Source: Zychaea mexicana
Taxonomy: Eukaryota > Mucoromycota > Mucoromycetes > Mucorales > Lichtheimiaceae
Length of the DNA: 64,000 nt
Direction: 5' to 3'
Assembly (NCBI RefSeq): GCF_025766255.1
Contig: NW_026516800.1
Location: 1 to 64,000 of the forward strand
In this document: positions 44,918 to 61,689 of the stretch, piece after piece
Numbering within the stretch: the stretch's first letter is position 1
Layout of the letters: each line of letters opens with the position of its first letter
Program-made: the position numbers and the translations under genes
Notes under the pieces: model-generated
The model's input: the letters and a program-made list of their open reading frames with translations, nothing else
Databases searched by the model: none
Told to the model about the DNA's origin: nothing

Positions 44918-46129
44918 TTTTATGTGTGGAACTCTTTCTGTCCTTCTTTTTTTTTTCCGGTATATCGTGTGTTGTTAATATGAAAAAGAGGGAAAAGGAA
45001 AGGAAAGGCCTGGTTCATGCGGTTTAAGTGGTGGATATTCAATCTTATTACAGCCAAATAAGGAAAATCGCATTTTTGTGCTACTATAGCAGCAACAAGC
45101 AATGATATGGCGTATTCGCTATATACCTATCTCTGCATGGGATATGGGTGCGGGGAAGAAAAGGGAGGAGGGGGGGGGGGTTACCTCCTTCCGGGTAGTA
45201 GCTTTGTCGGCGAGTGTACCAAGAACAGAGCAAGAGATGACGGGTTTATTGCCACGTTGGTGAACTGCTTGTTGTTGTCTTCGACAATAAAATGACGATG
45301 GAGTTTGCTATTGTCGTTTTCTTCATCTACTTCTCACGCCGCATCGTTCTAATCTTTTTCTCCTTTCGCTGCCATGGCTTAGGATTGAACTATCGTCTGT
45401 AGTCCAACACTTGAGCATAGAGAAAGAAGAGCAGTAGCCTGTTGAACTGTCATGACGACGGCGCGCGATAAAGTACACAAACATGCACCTGGGTCATTTC
45501 CTCCTCTTATACAATTGTGCTGAATTATTAATACATTCGGTTGCACTGCTGACAGAGAAATTCGTAGGTCATTCTACCCAGCGGTTATGGTCACGCCTCT
45601 ATCTTTGACTCTTGTTTTCATGACTACCGTATTATGAATATGAGGCGCTTACTACACCGATGTTTGCCTTTGCTGATTTACGTAAATAGCAGCCGTGGTG
45701 CTGCTGGACTGTGCACTTGAGCTGCTTACTATATCTCAATAGCATGAGTGCATCTGTTTATAGCTGCTGTAAATCTACAAAGTCGAAAAGGTAGCTATTG
45801 TGTGTGAGGCTATAAATAAGCGAACCATTTCGGTAAAATAAGAAATAAGTACGTGCCATTACTCATTCCCAATCATATAAAAAGAGCACTTTCTTTTATA
45901 ATGAAACTTACTCTTTGTTGGGCTCTGGATGAAAAGAGACAAAGAGTTAAATACTGAGGATGGTTTGTCATGATATGTATAGGATAGCGTACTGCACAGG
46001 CGGTCATGGAAGTTGATGCATTTTTAGTAAGAATCGAACTCAGAGCGAAAACGATGAAAAACCGGCAATCGGCTGCTTGATACTTCTTTTAACCCAGCTT
46101 TTCCCTTTCTCTTTTACTACTTTCACCGC
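44918..46129. other. Divergent promoter region of atg1 and the A20/AN1 gene
   Basis: No coding exon recognised. It includes a G-rich run near 45163-45181 and ordinary AT-rich sequence. Confidence 0.5.
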
Positions 46130-47127
46130 ATGGACAATAACGATTCAAAAATACCCTCGCTTTGTACTGCGGGGTGTGGCTTCTACGGTAGCGAAATGTA
46201 CAACAACATGTGCTCAAAATGCTACAAGGAGACCGCGAAATCCGAAAGCAATAAATGTAGGTATACTTGTATATATATATTACTTTTTTCATTGATAAAG
46301 ACCGGCATTTATTTTTACTAACGCATTGACTGTATAAAGCTGGCGATGCTAAACCCTCATCTGCCTCACCGAACGTATCGTCATCAGAAGCTTCTTCGAA
46401 ACCAGCCTCTAGTATATCCAACAACACCACAACTGCTACAAGGGATAGCACACCGTCAACAGATGGTGCTGTTTCTCACCAACAAGACCAACCGCGAGTT
46501 TCACGAAAACATGCACGATCACCCTCACCCATTGCCAAAGAGAGGGATTCATCCTTACAAATCCCATCACCATTGTCGCAACAACAACAACAAGCATCGT
46601 CATCGAATACTTCCTCTTCTACCACTACTCCTATTTCTAGCACACAAGCAGCGTCTCCCGACAGCAGTGCAGCCTCTACACCCACAGCTACAAGTGAACG
46701 GCCTCAACAAGTCAATAAAGGTCGATGCTTCCGATGCAGAGTAAAGGTAGAGATGATCGTTCTATAGTAAATGTATATATATATATTGCTGGCCGTGCTC
46801 ATTTTATATATTGACCCATGAAATAATAATAATATAGGTTCCTCTCGCAAAGCAAACGATCAACAAATGCCGATGTGAATACGTATTCTGTGATTCACAT
46901 CGATATCCCGATCGACATGACTGTGAAGTGGATTTTGCAAAGTTAGACAGAGGTAACGGTATTTCTTTCTCACAATCCCTCTAGGATGCTCTTATAACGG
47001 GACGACAAACGTATTTATATCGTTATTCTATCCCAAATCCCAATTAGATACGCTCGCAAAGAACAATCCCAAGTTGCATGAACGACCCAAGGGTGGCCGC
47101 TCATTCCAACGAATCGATAGTTTATAA
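46130..47127 (+). CDS. A20/AN1 zinc finger stress-associated protein
   Basis: Ubiquitin-binding stress-associated protein type. Four exons join in frame at 46130-46256, 46340-46746, 46838-46952 and 47048-47127, giving 242 aa. The N-terminal A20 finger is CTAGCGFYGSEMYNNMCSKC. A long Ser/Thr/Pro/Gln linker contains QQQQQ. The C-terminal AN1 finger starts CFRCRVK, goes on through CRCEYVFCDSHRYPDRHDC, and is followed by the conserved KNNPKLHERPKGG-type tail. A20 plus AN1 in this order is shared with plant SAP and animal ZFAND5/6 proteins, which bind polyubiquitin. The linker is longer than in most relatives. An AATAAA signal lies near 47146. Confidence 0.92.
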
Positions 47128-48523
47128 AAAGGGAACAATAAACTCAAACACCAGAAACGCCAAACACACACACCTACACACACACGTATAGAAAAGAATA
47201 GTGCTTCTATATGCATTGCATTGCTCCAAACGACGAATGGTTTATTTTTGTTGTTTGTTTGGGCTCGTGATTTTCTTTGGTGATTTGAGGAGTCCATGTA
47301 GGAGTATGAGGATATGGTAGTAGAACAAGGTTGGTGATGGAGATGCTGATGATGATGGGAAAGGAGGAGACGATGGATGTAGGCTTCTGTTATACGCTTA
47401 ATTGTTTTTTAAAGTTTTGGATACAATGCCTCGTGCAAATTCGCATTCTCAAACGTCTTTTCATATACAGCAGGATAAAAAAGACACCCAGAAGAGGTTC
47501 GTTTAAAAAGTAGGCAAGTAAAATGCATCCTTTTATGTGCATATAAAGAGTGTCGAGGAGTCGCAGTATCATACTTTGCTGCTATGCTATGCACCTGCTC
47601 TAGTGGTCATGGACGAATTGCATAGGTTGGAAGGTAGCAGCATTAATAAATATCAACTCTATAGATCATCTAGTTACAGATCAACAGATCTGTTGTTTTC
47701 TGGGAGACAACAACAAGGGCGAAAGTGTTCCCCACAACAACAGCCGAGAACGGGGAACTTGTAATCCGTGTGTGTTATATTTCCAGGCATTGCTTCGTTG
47801 TGATACGGGCTCATCCCGATTATAGGTCGCACCTATTTTCCACATAGCTTGATGGCATCACGAGCTCATGCAGGTAATTTTTCTCAGAATACAATAATCC
47901 AGTTTTTTTGTTCATCAGCTTGAACGCTCAAGACCTGTTCGTCGTCACCGCTGATGGCTTACTAACCTAACCAAGGATGACTTGTTCGTAATTGTTATTA
48001 TTATGCATGATGTGTGTGTCTACTACAATCCTGCTTCCTGCTTTCACATTCTGTACGGCACAATCCACGTGATACAGTAAATGTTGGCTTGAGCGAGATT
48101 TATACATACGCTTACTATCAACTGGTCAAAGAAATGGACAACAACGTACTGGATGGTATCATCCTGAACAATTTGACACTGTATATTATCGGTTTGCTTG
48201 CAGACACTTTTTAATAATATCTCAAAGCATTTCCGAGAGTATAAGAAGGATTCCAAAACCACAGCAGAAAAAAAAAGTTCATGACATGTTGCGACTATTC
48301 AAACAAAAGAATAGCTGTAAATTGGAAAACGCAACACGGTGCGTATTCGATTCAATCAGTCCGTCGTTGGCGTTCATTCGTGTGTCTTTTCATTGGACAC
48401 GCATAGTACCCCATTTATTTTTTAACGTGCTATCGTTGTTTCCTGCTTGAAATTTTCCTGGCTCTCTCGCTCTCTATCTTTTTCACTTCCCCTCTCTGTG
48501 TCTCTGTGTGTGGAAAAACCAAC
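47128..48523. other. Intergenic, no gene recognised
   Basis: 3' region of the A20/AN1 gene, then mixed sequence with no convincing exon. Short T/C-rich promoter-like tract at 48462-48500 before the next gene. Confidence 0.5.
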
Positions 48524-50272
48524 ATGACTGACGTGTCAACAACGGCGATCGTCGAGCCACTGCCGCCACAATCCGATTGGGAGTTGGCATTCGTCTATGC
48601 TTTCATATCCAACTTTCGCAAACATACCAACCACGGCATTCATCCATTCCCTGATTTGCAACCAGAGGTATACAACTTTCCTTGTGATTGCTCTCAATAT
48701 AGATTGGATCGTTTATCCTGGATCAAAAAAAAAAGTTGGGATCCGTACGTGACCAAAACTGATTACAACACCCTTTTTGATCGTCTGGGGGGAACGTTAG
48801 GATCTCGAACAAGCATTACATCTAGAATCGAGTGAACTCTTGGACGATCTGTTGGGTAGTTTCTTGAGCAACGTCTTGAATCGAAAAAAACGCCTCGAGT
48901 AAAAGTTCTTTTTTGCTTATTACGCGCGTGAGTGTCGTCATTATAATATTATTTATGCGTACTATTTTTTTAGGAGCAAGCATCATGTCAAGGAACTGTC
49001 AAAGCTCATCAATACAAAACTACAAGCTCTTGAAGTTAATCTGGATCATAACCCTTTGAGTCAAGTTTCGTCATTTGGCGCGCTTCCTGCAGCTGTCAAG
49101 GTAATAGAAGGAAGAGGAGAAAGAAAGTCTCATAGGATGATGTATGTTGTGTGTAATGTGGCTTTGATCCCTTGCTAGTAAGCTTCTTAAGCGCCAATGA
49201 ATAAATTCAAGTAACCACTCTATCCATTCTTCCTAATAGTTGAAAATACTGCGATCGTTGGTGGAATGGCAACTTCAAGAAAGTACTTTGATACGTTCTA
49301 TACTCGACACGGCTCTTAAATCAAGCGACGTCTTACGACTACAGCCGATTGGAACGGACAGCGAAAAACGAATATATTGGCATTTTGGAGGTAATAAGCA
49401 GTAAAGCATGGACAGCATAGATTAGGTCATCACACTGCTGCTATCACGTACCGCTTTGATCTATCGTGTTGGAAAAAAAGCAGGAGAGGCCAAGAACAAC
49501 AGCAACACCATATTAATTTTGAGCTCGTATACGATGAAACATGGTAGATGCGGCTTGGCTATGGCGTGAAAAGCCAACATTAAAAGCGAAATATCGCTGG
49601 GAGACTGTATGTCGCGACCTCGAAGAGCTACAGCAGTTTACAGAGAATCTATCAAAAGACAAACGACACGAGAGAGCACTGTATCAGCATCTGATAGAGC
49701 AAGTAATTCCGTACGTCGAAAATGCACAGCGTAAACGTCAACGAAAAGCAAGGGCATTAGAACGTCAATTAGCAGTAGCAGAAGAGCTTGCGACGCCAAG
49801 ACGATTACGATCACGAGAAAATGTCAAACCTGTAAAATATACATTCGATGATGATTTCGACGACGCGTTTGAAGACGAAGGAGCAGTATCAGATGGATTT
49901 CAAGCGGACGAGGGGATGGACGAGGACGACGATGAAGAAAGTAGCGGTGGTGAGGAGATGGAAGGAACGCAAAGAGCCACACAAATGCCTGTACGATCAA
50001 GTCGTAGACTCAATCCAGGTCGACGGCGACGACGATCCTCAGTAGCATCTTTATCATTGTCACCTTCACCAACACCACCACATCCCATACCGTCCACTAC
50101 GCACGATAATAATAGCAACAACAATCATTCGCAAGCAACACATTCGCCAGCATCATTATCACCATCATCATCGCAAATATCAGTGGGAACAGAAAAGGGA
50201 CAAGAAGGAGAAGTAATCTACAGTAATGGCTACACGACTCTACAAGAAAATGAAAATATCCTTGTTGACTGA
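48524..50272 (+). CDS. WHIM/DDT-type chromatin-remodelling protein, apparent frameshift
   Basis: Nuclear protein resembling the N-terminal WHIM region of CECR2/RSF1-like chromatin-remodelling subunits. Exons 48524-48667, 48801-48898, 48974-49100 and 49240-49390 join in frame, followed by 49489 on. Motifs include WELAFVYAFISNFRKH, DLEQALHLESSELLDDLLGS, LKILRSLVEWQLQES and LQPIGTDSEKRIYWHFG. The frame then reaches FELVYDETW and TAG at about 49543-49545. One extra G there would restore the frame into VDAAWLWREKPTLKAKYRWE, which continues as a coiled-coil and basic stretch, a Glu/Asp-rich region and a Ser-rich tail ending ENENILVD (TGA). So either one G is missing from the assembly or the allele is frameshifted. 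Family assignment is moderate; the second half is Mucoromycota-like low complexity. Confidence 0.75.
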
Positions 50273-52339
50273 AAGGAGAAAAAAAAACACCCTCTTTGCA
50301 CTTTTCCTACTTTGCATAATTGACATTTTACATAAAGAAAATCTTACAAGACATTCATGCATCATTAAATCACTACTTTTTTTTTCTTTTGCTTTGTAAT
50401 ACCAAATTGGATAATTATTCTTGTTTTTTTCTGATCCGTCCTTTTTCTACTACTTGTGCTTAAAACCTAAGTTGCTCAACTCATATTGTATCATACTCCT
50501 AGAAATAATAAGAAAATTATATATTAGATTCTCTTTATAAGATACGTAAATCACTAATAGTAGAAGGGGTACACTACATAGTCGTGTGTTCGTTTATCAG
50601 CTAGGTAATTCAGTTTGGATACGTTAATGTAGCATGCATGTAAGGTAACAGAGCTCAGAATGAACACAAGCTGTAAAATTCTCCCGGAATAATCAATAGA
50701 GACATTGGTTAGTCTCCATAGATGCGATCGACTCAAGAGCGATATGTTTGAGCGACCTGTTCGTTATTTTGCACTTTTGTAGATTGAGCAGGTTAAGAAG
50801 ATAACTCGCTGACATGGCTAATAGGAGCCGGGACATGAAACAGAAGGTAAGCATACATCGATAAGCAATTGTGTGATGACAGGAACCACTCCTCTAAACG
50901 TTACAAATTCTCGTCAACAAATATCAATAAGATCATTCACGGCTGCTTAATATAGAGCCACTGCACACCAAAGAGGGTCAACTGAAGATGCGCTGGGGTT
51001 AAACAGGGCATCACAGTATTCCAACAGTATGGGATCAAGCTGATACTGATATGCATGATTGATGGAATAAGAGTCCTTTGACTTGTAATGATCAGAGAAG
51101 TATTATAATAATGCGAGGCGTGACACTATAAGCAACTGCCAGTTAAAAACAGCATGGGTCACGTAATTGCTAAATTGAAAGCGAACCCTTTTACGCGAAA
51201 CTGTTGTGACCTATAGTATGAGAGCATCCGACCACAGTTGTCGCTTGTCAAGCATTACTAGATACTGTATGGTTTTCTCGTTGCTAAAAATTCTGTTATC
51301 CTCGCGGTTCGAGAACTCGTCGTATGTATCCTGTTAAAAATCCTGCGCTTCAGCTGTTGCCGGCAGCAAAAGGTGGGTTTCTTCATCTTTCTTGCCTTGA
51401 ACGTAAAGAACGGCCAGAGAGGAGGGATATCTTGTTTAACGCTTTCACGTTGCATCGTCATCCATCGTGGGTTACAGTGATAAGTGTTTTCGCAGTAAAT
51501 AGTGTGTGCTGCATATTGCGATGGTTTTAGTTCTTATGCAACAAGCGTGATTTTCTTCCGTAAGAATATGTATTGTTTCCATATTTTATTGCTCCCTGTG
51601 CACTTTATTCTATGAACATTGTATCCTTTGTAGATGCGTAGATGTCTTTATGCTACAAGATGGGTTCCATATACAATTGTGAACATAGTTTTGAACATTA
51701 ATTCTCTCCTCGAAATTAACAGCAATCACTCTTAGTAGTATGTCACGTGCAAATATCTACTGTTGCAGCTTACTTATATCATAAAAGATCTGGTGAGAGT
51801 GTAAAGAAAATCCATATACCATTGCAAACGCTGTGCTCTTGCAGACAACGTAGCAGCTCATCAAAGTTTACGATTAGATGATTGATAACTTTTCAAGTTT
51901 TTTGTGATAGCAGCGACATCATCCAGCACGATGGCTATTTGTCAAGCTAATGTAAGAGCGTATGAAGTGTACATGGTAACATGCAATGGTACTTGTGTCC
52001 ACTGTTTATATATGCGATCCGAAACGGCAAATCCATGGAAGAAAAAGCACAGTCGTATATTTGACTCTCTGCACAAACGATGGTAACAACCCCAAAAAAA
52101 GGTCCCCTTGACCTCTTGACCTTCCCACAGCATAAACCAAGCGCATTTACAGCGATGATAGATCCCATATACAAGCTTGATATAATCTTCCACATATAAA
52201 GTACCCGTTTCGAATTTAAAGTGTAACGCAAGAGGATAAGAAAAAAAAGAGAAAAAGAATCTATCGAACTTTTATATATGTGAAATACTGTACAAATTGG
52301 GCTTCACGTTTTTCAATCAGTGTATGTGTTTTTTCTTTT
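50273..52339. other. Intergenic, no gene recognised
   Basis: No domain-bearing frame or clear exon chain. Some 60-70-codon frames (51258-51530, 51904-52086) lack any support. Confidence 0.5.
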
Positions 52340-52949
52340 TTACTTCTTTCCACTCTGCTCTGCCTCCATACGAGCATGCAGCTCTTCACTGATTTCCTTC
52401 AATCGCGTCCGTTCTTGTTCTGGTGCACGGAATCGCCAACCCTTCATCTTGCGACCTGCGCTCTTTGATCCCAACTTGAACTGTTCTCGTTCCAATGCAC
52501 ACCACTCTGGTTCTGCTGGCCAAGTGAATGGTGCGTCGACGGTCACGATTGCCTTTTTGTATGCTGCTTGAGCAACCCCCATTTTACCGGTACGCGCTTT
52601 TTTGTGAACTGTTGCGTAGTTCATGGTTCGTACTTCTTGTATATTGACGCCGTAAATGTTTGTGAGATAAGAGTGAATGTCAAATTTGTTGCAGCTCGGA
52701 GGGACACGGAAAGCAACTTGGTTGGGTTGAAGGTTGGGCGATCGAACCATTTTGAAAACAATGTTGGGGAGGTAGACCTTGTCTATTATAAATATAAAGT
52801 GGCAATATTAATGCATGTTGTTTCATTGTGTTTTTGAGTGACCCATCGTGTGTTTGTGTATGCGCGTCGTGTTTGTACTGCAGGTTTGTTGAGGTATATT
52901 TTAGCAAGCACGGGAACTTACTCAGGCCTTGACGGAAAGATGTTGACAT
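52340..52949 (-). CDS. Mitochondrial large-subunit ribosomal protein uL23m
   Basis: Two exons, 52922-52949 and 52340-52782, give 156 aa. The product starts MSTSFRQGLNKVYLPNIVFK and contains the L23 fold signature: RVPPSCNKFDIHSYLTNIYG, then NIQEVRTMNYATVHKKARTG with the typical Lys/Arg-rich rRNA-binding loop, and AAYKKAIVTVDAPFTWP. The tail is charged and helical (ERTRLKEISEELHARMEAEQ). The short first exon (28 bp) has a GTAAGT donor and is needed to supply the only ATG in phase. uL23 proteins sit at the exit tunnel of the mitochondrial large subunit. Single-copy housekeeping gene with normal length. Confidence 0.9.
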
Positions 52950-54545
52950 GGTTTGTAAGTCGGTAAGGGTAGAGTGGAACCTGAAAACAACAGCGCCATT
53001 TGCTTTCGAAAAGATTAAAAAAAAAGTGGTCACACCACTGAGCGCTGGCTGGTTTTTGGCGTGCATTGTAGTTGCTGTGCAATTAGGGAACAGCCCTTTA
53101 AACCAGCTACACCAACTTTAATCTTTTTATACGGATATGATGTCTACATCGAGCAATACAAGCCCCCATCGTATGAGTAACGATTCAGGAAGCTATTTAA
53201 ATAACTTAGGGCGTATAACTGGCAAGGAAATATAACGAATTCAAAAGGTTTACGTTGATGCATTGTGAATCGTAAGCACATATCCCTAGAATTACATCCA
53301 ACACCTAGCTCCATCACAAGATAAGCGCAAACAATCCATATTAGCATTCATATAGCAGTACATCAACAGACTTGAAGGATTTACGGTCGACTTCTCGGGG
53401 AGGATTACAAATTCGATGAACTTACTGCAGCATACGGCGAACACTTCTTTAGACGAATTTGTTCTTACCCCAAAGACGATCATGAATTTCGTTTAGTTAG
53501 GTTTTTTTTTCCATTAATGGGTAGACCTATTATGCAGGAAATAAGGGTTGATAGCAGCGTTCTTGTTATTGCTATTTGCCACGCCTCTACCACAAATGCT
53601 TTCACCACCAATTCCTCCTCCTAAAGACAATAAATTTCGCGCATTTTTATAATGGCAGACTGTTTAATTCTCCTAGCATCTACTGTATCGCTGATTAAAA
53701 CGACACTGGGTTCTCTTACAGTCATGACATGAAGCTATGATCTGATGAACGTTGGTCCTTCCTTCCTGTCTTGAATTGTGATGAATGCCCCCTTGACTAC
53801 GTTTTTCAGGGGCATCAGTGTCGCTGGCAGTGGCCATGATGACCGGCCACATGGTGATCGAATTCAATAAACCATATGGGTTGTCGTGAGTGCATGCGAA
53901 AGAAAAGGGCGAACATGTCAGTGGCGCTTATCTCTTGCCGAAGCAGTATTGTTACGCATGTAATCCTTGTTGCATTAACACGTACGAAATAAAGAGCATT
54001 ACATACTACGTTGGTAGTAACAGTAGCATATATGCTGTTAGTGTGAGTATAATCAGAGGGGGCTATACATATAAGAGCAAGATGGTTACGCATCATCGAA
54101 TGTTATGCGGCAATATTATGCATATATACGATGGCTATACAAAGCAGCAGAAGCACAACGACATTCCCTTACAGCTTACAGCGCACCCTAATGCAAATGG
54201 ATCGAAAAAGCTCCGTGGCACAGCCCAATGAACCCAAACAACAACAAACAACCCCCCCTCTCCGTTTCACTCATATATAAGACACATATCCCACATAAAA
54301 GGTTCCTCTTTTTTATAATTCTGTTTGAGCTTAAGAAAAAGAAAAAGAAAAACATAAACCGATATGGCCGTGAGTTCCTTTTACATTTTATTTTAACCTT
54401 TCGGTTTCAGGCACACATGGTTAACTTACTTGTACACGCGCTCACACATACATAGCCAAAAACTAATGACCACGCACCCATTTATGCAAAACCTTTTTTT
54501 TCTCTCTCTCTGTCTCTCTCTTTTTTTTCTCACATTAATCTCTAG
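52950..54545. other. Intergenic and unresolved 5' end of the protein kinase C gene
   Basis: No clear gene at 52950-54150. The start codon and first exon of the protein kinase C gene should lie in 54150-54545. Candidate ATGs at 54192, 54198 and 54362 exist, but none gives a splice chain I trust. T/C-rich tracts at 54497-54530 precede the acceptor at 54545. Confidence 0.4.
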
Positions 54546-58724
<4,179 letters not shown>

Positions 58725-61689
58725 AAAAGGTGACAGAATTAATTATTTAATAGCCATCATCTGTGATGTTCAGCATATATGAGCCAAATTTTTGGGTGTG
58801 TTGTTTTCTTCTTCATTTCTAATTACAAGTAGTTCAAAAGATGGTCGTACCCTTTGTAATTGTTGATAGTAGTAGAACTCATTACCTCTCTGAATTATAC
58901 ACGACGCTCATTGTAAGCCCATTACTTTCACATGAGTATACAGTATGTGCTATTATACATAACTGCAGGGTTATCAATATAGATATTTGGCCCGCCGAAA
59001 AAACATGATAGCGACGAACAATAATACCGATTTGCCAAAAGAAACGCACATGTTGCATCTTTTGCATTGTTGCAAATGTTAAGTCCGTTCCTTACCATGT
59101 AAAGCAGTTAGCTTTAATGCTCCTGGAAGATTTAAACCTATACTAAGAGCATGGGCGTGGGCGTATACAATAATCCAGAAAATTGCAATGCTACATTGAA
59201 TCATTTGCTGCGTCTTTCTCAGCTTTATTACTTTTGCGATGATGGCTTCTTCTTTACTAGTAATGCAAGTACTTTTTGATGTACAATGCATAGCAATGGA
59301 TGATCCATTTTTCTGCTCTATGTGTGACCGTATCACGGTGAGATAGTGCTACAGTACTGCTACCTTATTTGGCATTCGGCAATAATCAAATATAGCAACT
59401 TCATGTCGTCACACCCTTTCTTTCACTCTGTAGCAGCGTTCCCAACAAATAACGTCTCTGACCCATTTTGTGACATTTCCTATTACTCACCCATAAAAGA
59501 ATCGGTATGGGCGCTTAGCAAAAATATCATCTCACATTTTTTTATTGCCGAGTCCTATTCTCATTTACAAAAAACTGCTTACGTTTCAAGCGAGTAACAG
59601 CCTAGTTGACTGAAAGTAAAACAATAGAAGCAACTGCTTTAAAGAAATCAAGTCAAGGGCGGGCAGCCAGCGCTTGCGCAATAGTATTGATCCTCTCGAC
59701 TATCTAATAAAGAGCCATCGGCATTCATTGCATGAAGGTTGTTGAAATTCTCACATAAATTTTGTCTGTACGATGGATAAAGAGAGACAAGCAGGAAAAC
59801 GCCACGCTTTTTTTTGTGCAACAACTCGGCGCGTTTAGCGGTGAAGGAAAAACACCATGATGGCATGACACCGGCTATTCTTGCGGGACAAGTGAAAGTA
59901 GAGGTGCTAGGACAAAAAAAGGACTAGTGAATCGATCCTGTTTTGTTTTCTTTAAAATAGGTGGAGTAGCTTCAAAGAAGATGCCATACAGCTAATAATA
60001 ATAAACGCGTGCTAAGTTATAATCATAAAGCCATAAGATTAGAATAATACCAAAGAGATATTACTACTCGCTAGATCCATAAACAACTGTTCATTGAAGT
60101 TTTTCAAGGAAAGGAAGAACTCTATTATAACTGTTACAACAATAAAAGTCGTTCCTTTCCACCATGATATTAGATTCGTGTACAGAAATCTTTTCAATTC
60201 ATGCTATTAGCCCTGACATAAAACAAATTTCCTCTTTCTCGCACCTAGCAGAAAGGCAATTATCCTCACTTATGGAGACCTTTTCACCCGTACTTTTGTA
60301 TACACTGTGGAACAACACGCACAGTCATTGTTTATTAATACATCTTGCTGACTGACTTTACCCCCGTCCCTCAGAGACAGTATAAAAGGATAATACAAAA
60401 GAAGTTTAACCTACTTTGCGGAACAGGAAAAAAAAACAAAGTTGGCGGTAGATAAAATCACCCTTTTTCGTAAGTATGAATACAGCTTAATGATGATGTC
60501 TGTGCAACTCCGTTCGCCCCACATTTCGTGTGTTATCCAACACTCAACAGCACGCTTTTACCTCTATTCAAGAAGAATAACAAATAATGAAAAGAAAAAC
60601 TGGTTTTTTGATAGTAGAGGAGAAGCTCACGTGTCAAAGGCACACATTTTGCTTTCTTTTACCCAAGGTGTGTCAAATATTTAAGCTGTGTTACAGTACA
60701 CACTCTCTTAAAGGCAAGTGATTTTTCGGTGGCAAAATTTCCCAAGACGTAGCGCGTGGGCCCATCATACCGAGCTGATCTACATGGAATAGAGACACCG
60801 TCCGAAGATTTTGATCTGACGAGGCGGCACATGTATTACAACTAGAATTATATAAGGTTTTTTTGCTACAAATGCACACGCGATTTTCTATTCATCCGTA
60901 CATTTGTTGTTGCTCAACGATGATCAAAGCAACGCGCCAAAAGAAAAAAAAATCCGCGGGCCCGGGAAAGCAGTAGATCCCAACAAGTAAGTCAAACGAC
61001 ACACGCTCCCAGTTTCTCTTTTGCGCTGTTGACTTATAATGTATCATTTGGGATTAGCACGCGACAGACAGTAATATGTTGCCTTGTGCGAGATGTACGC
61101 TATTGCACGATGACGATGATGCTATTCCTTTTGTATGACAAAACGGATATAATATGTGCCTCTCTTCATTGTTACTCTCTGTCTCATCATTCATATAGTC
61201 GCCTTTGGAAAAACACACACCGTTTTTTAAATTAAAAAAGCGTGGTACAAGGTGCCAGGTGATATTCCAAACTTCGTTAAATCACGTCAGCGTCATGTCG
61301 TGCAAACTCCCAGGGAACGGTGGGGGCGACGAGGTTCAAGCGCAAAATAGATAGAAAGAAAGTTCGAGTTGACTGTCGTGCACGCCGTTTTTTGTTTATC
61401 TGAATTCGAATTGTGCACATACTTCAAAGCACTTAGCCTTTAATGATCACCGGTGGTACCGCAGAGTAATATTAATAAACTTTGAATAAAATAAACGAGT
61501 GGTTTGCTGAGCGAGATAATTCCGTTGCTGTGCGCTGTTGCTAAAGTCCCAACCTTTTGCTCTTTATTCCTTCCGCTCTCTCTTTCTATCTTTCCCACTC
61601 TCTTTTCTTTTCTTTCGAACTTTTTCTTTCCTTAATATCTCATTTTCTAAATATACCATCTCATACAATAAAAAGCACCTGGCACGGAG
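58725..61689. other. Long intergenic region
   Basis: No supportable exon chain. AT-rich with ordinary complexity; T/C-rich promoter tract at about 61556-61635 before the next start codon. Confidence 0.5.

Noticed and set aside
50273..52339. Small frames of 60-90 codons in the long intergenic regions
   Set aside because: No domain, no supported splice chain and no codon pattern; expected by chance at this length.
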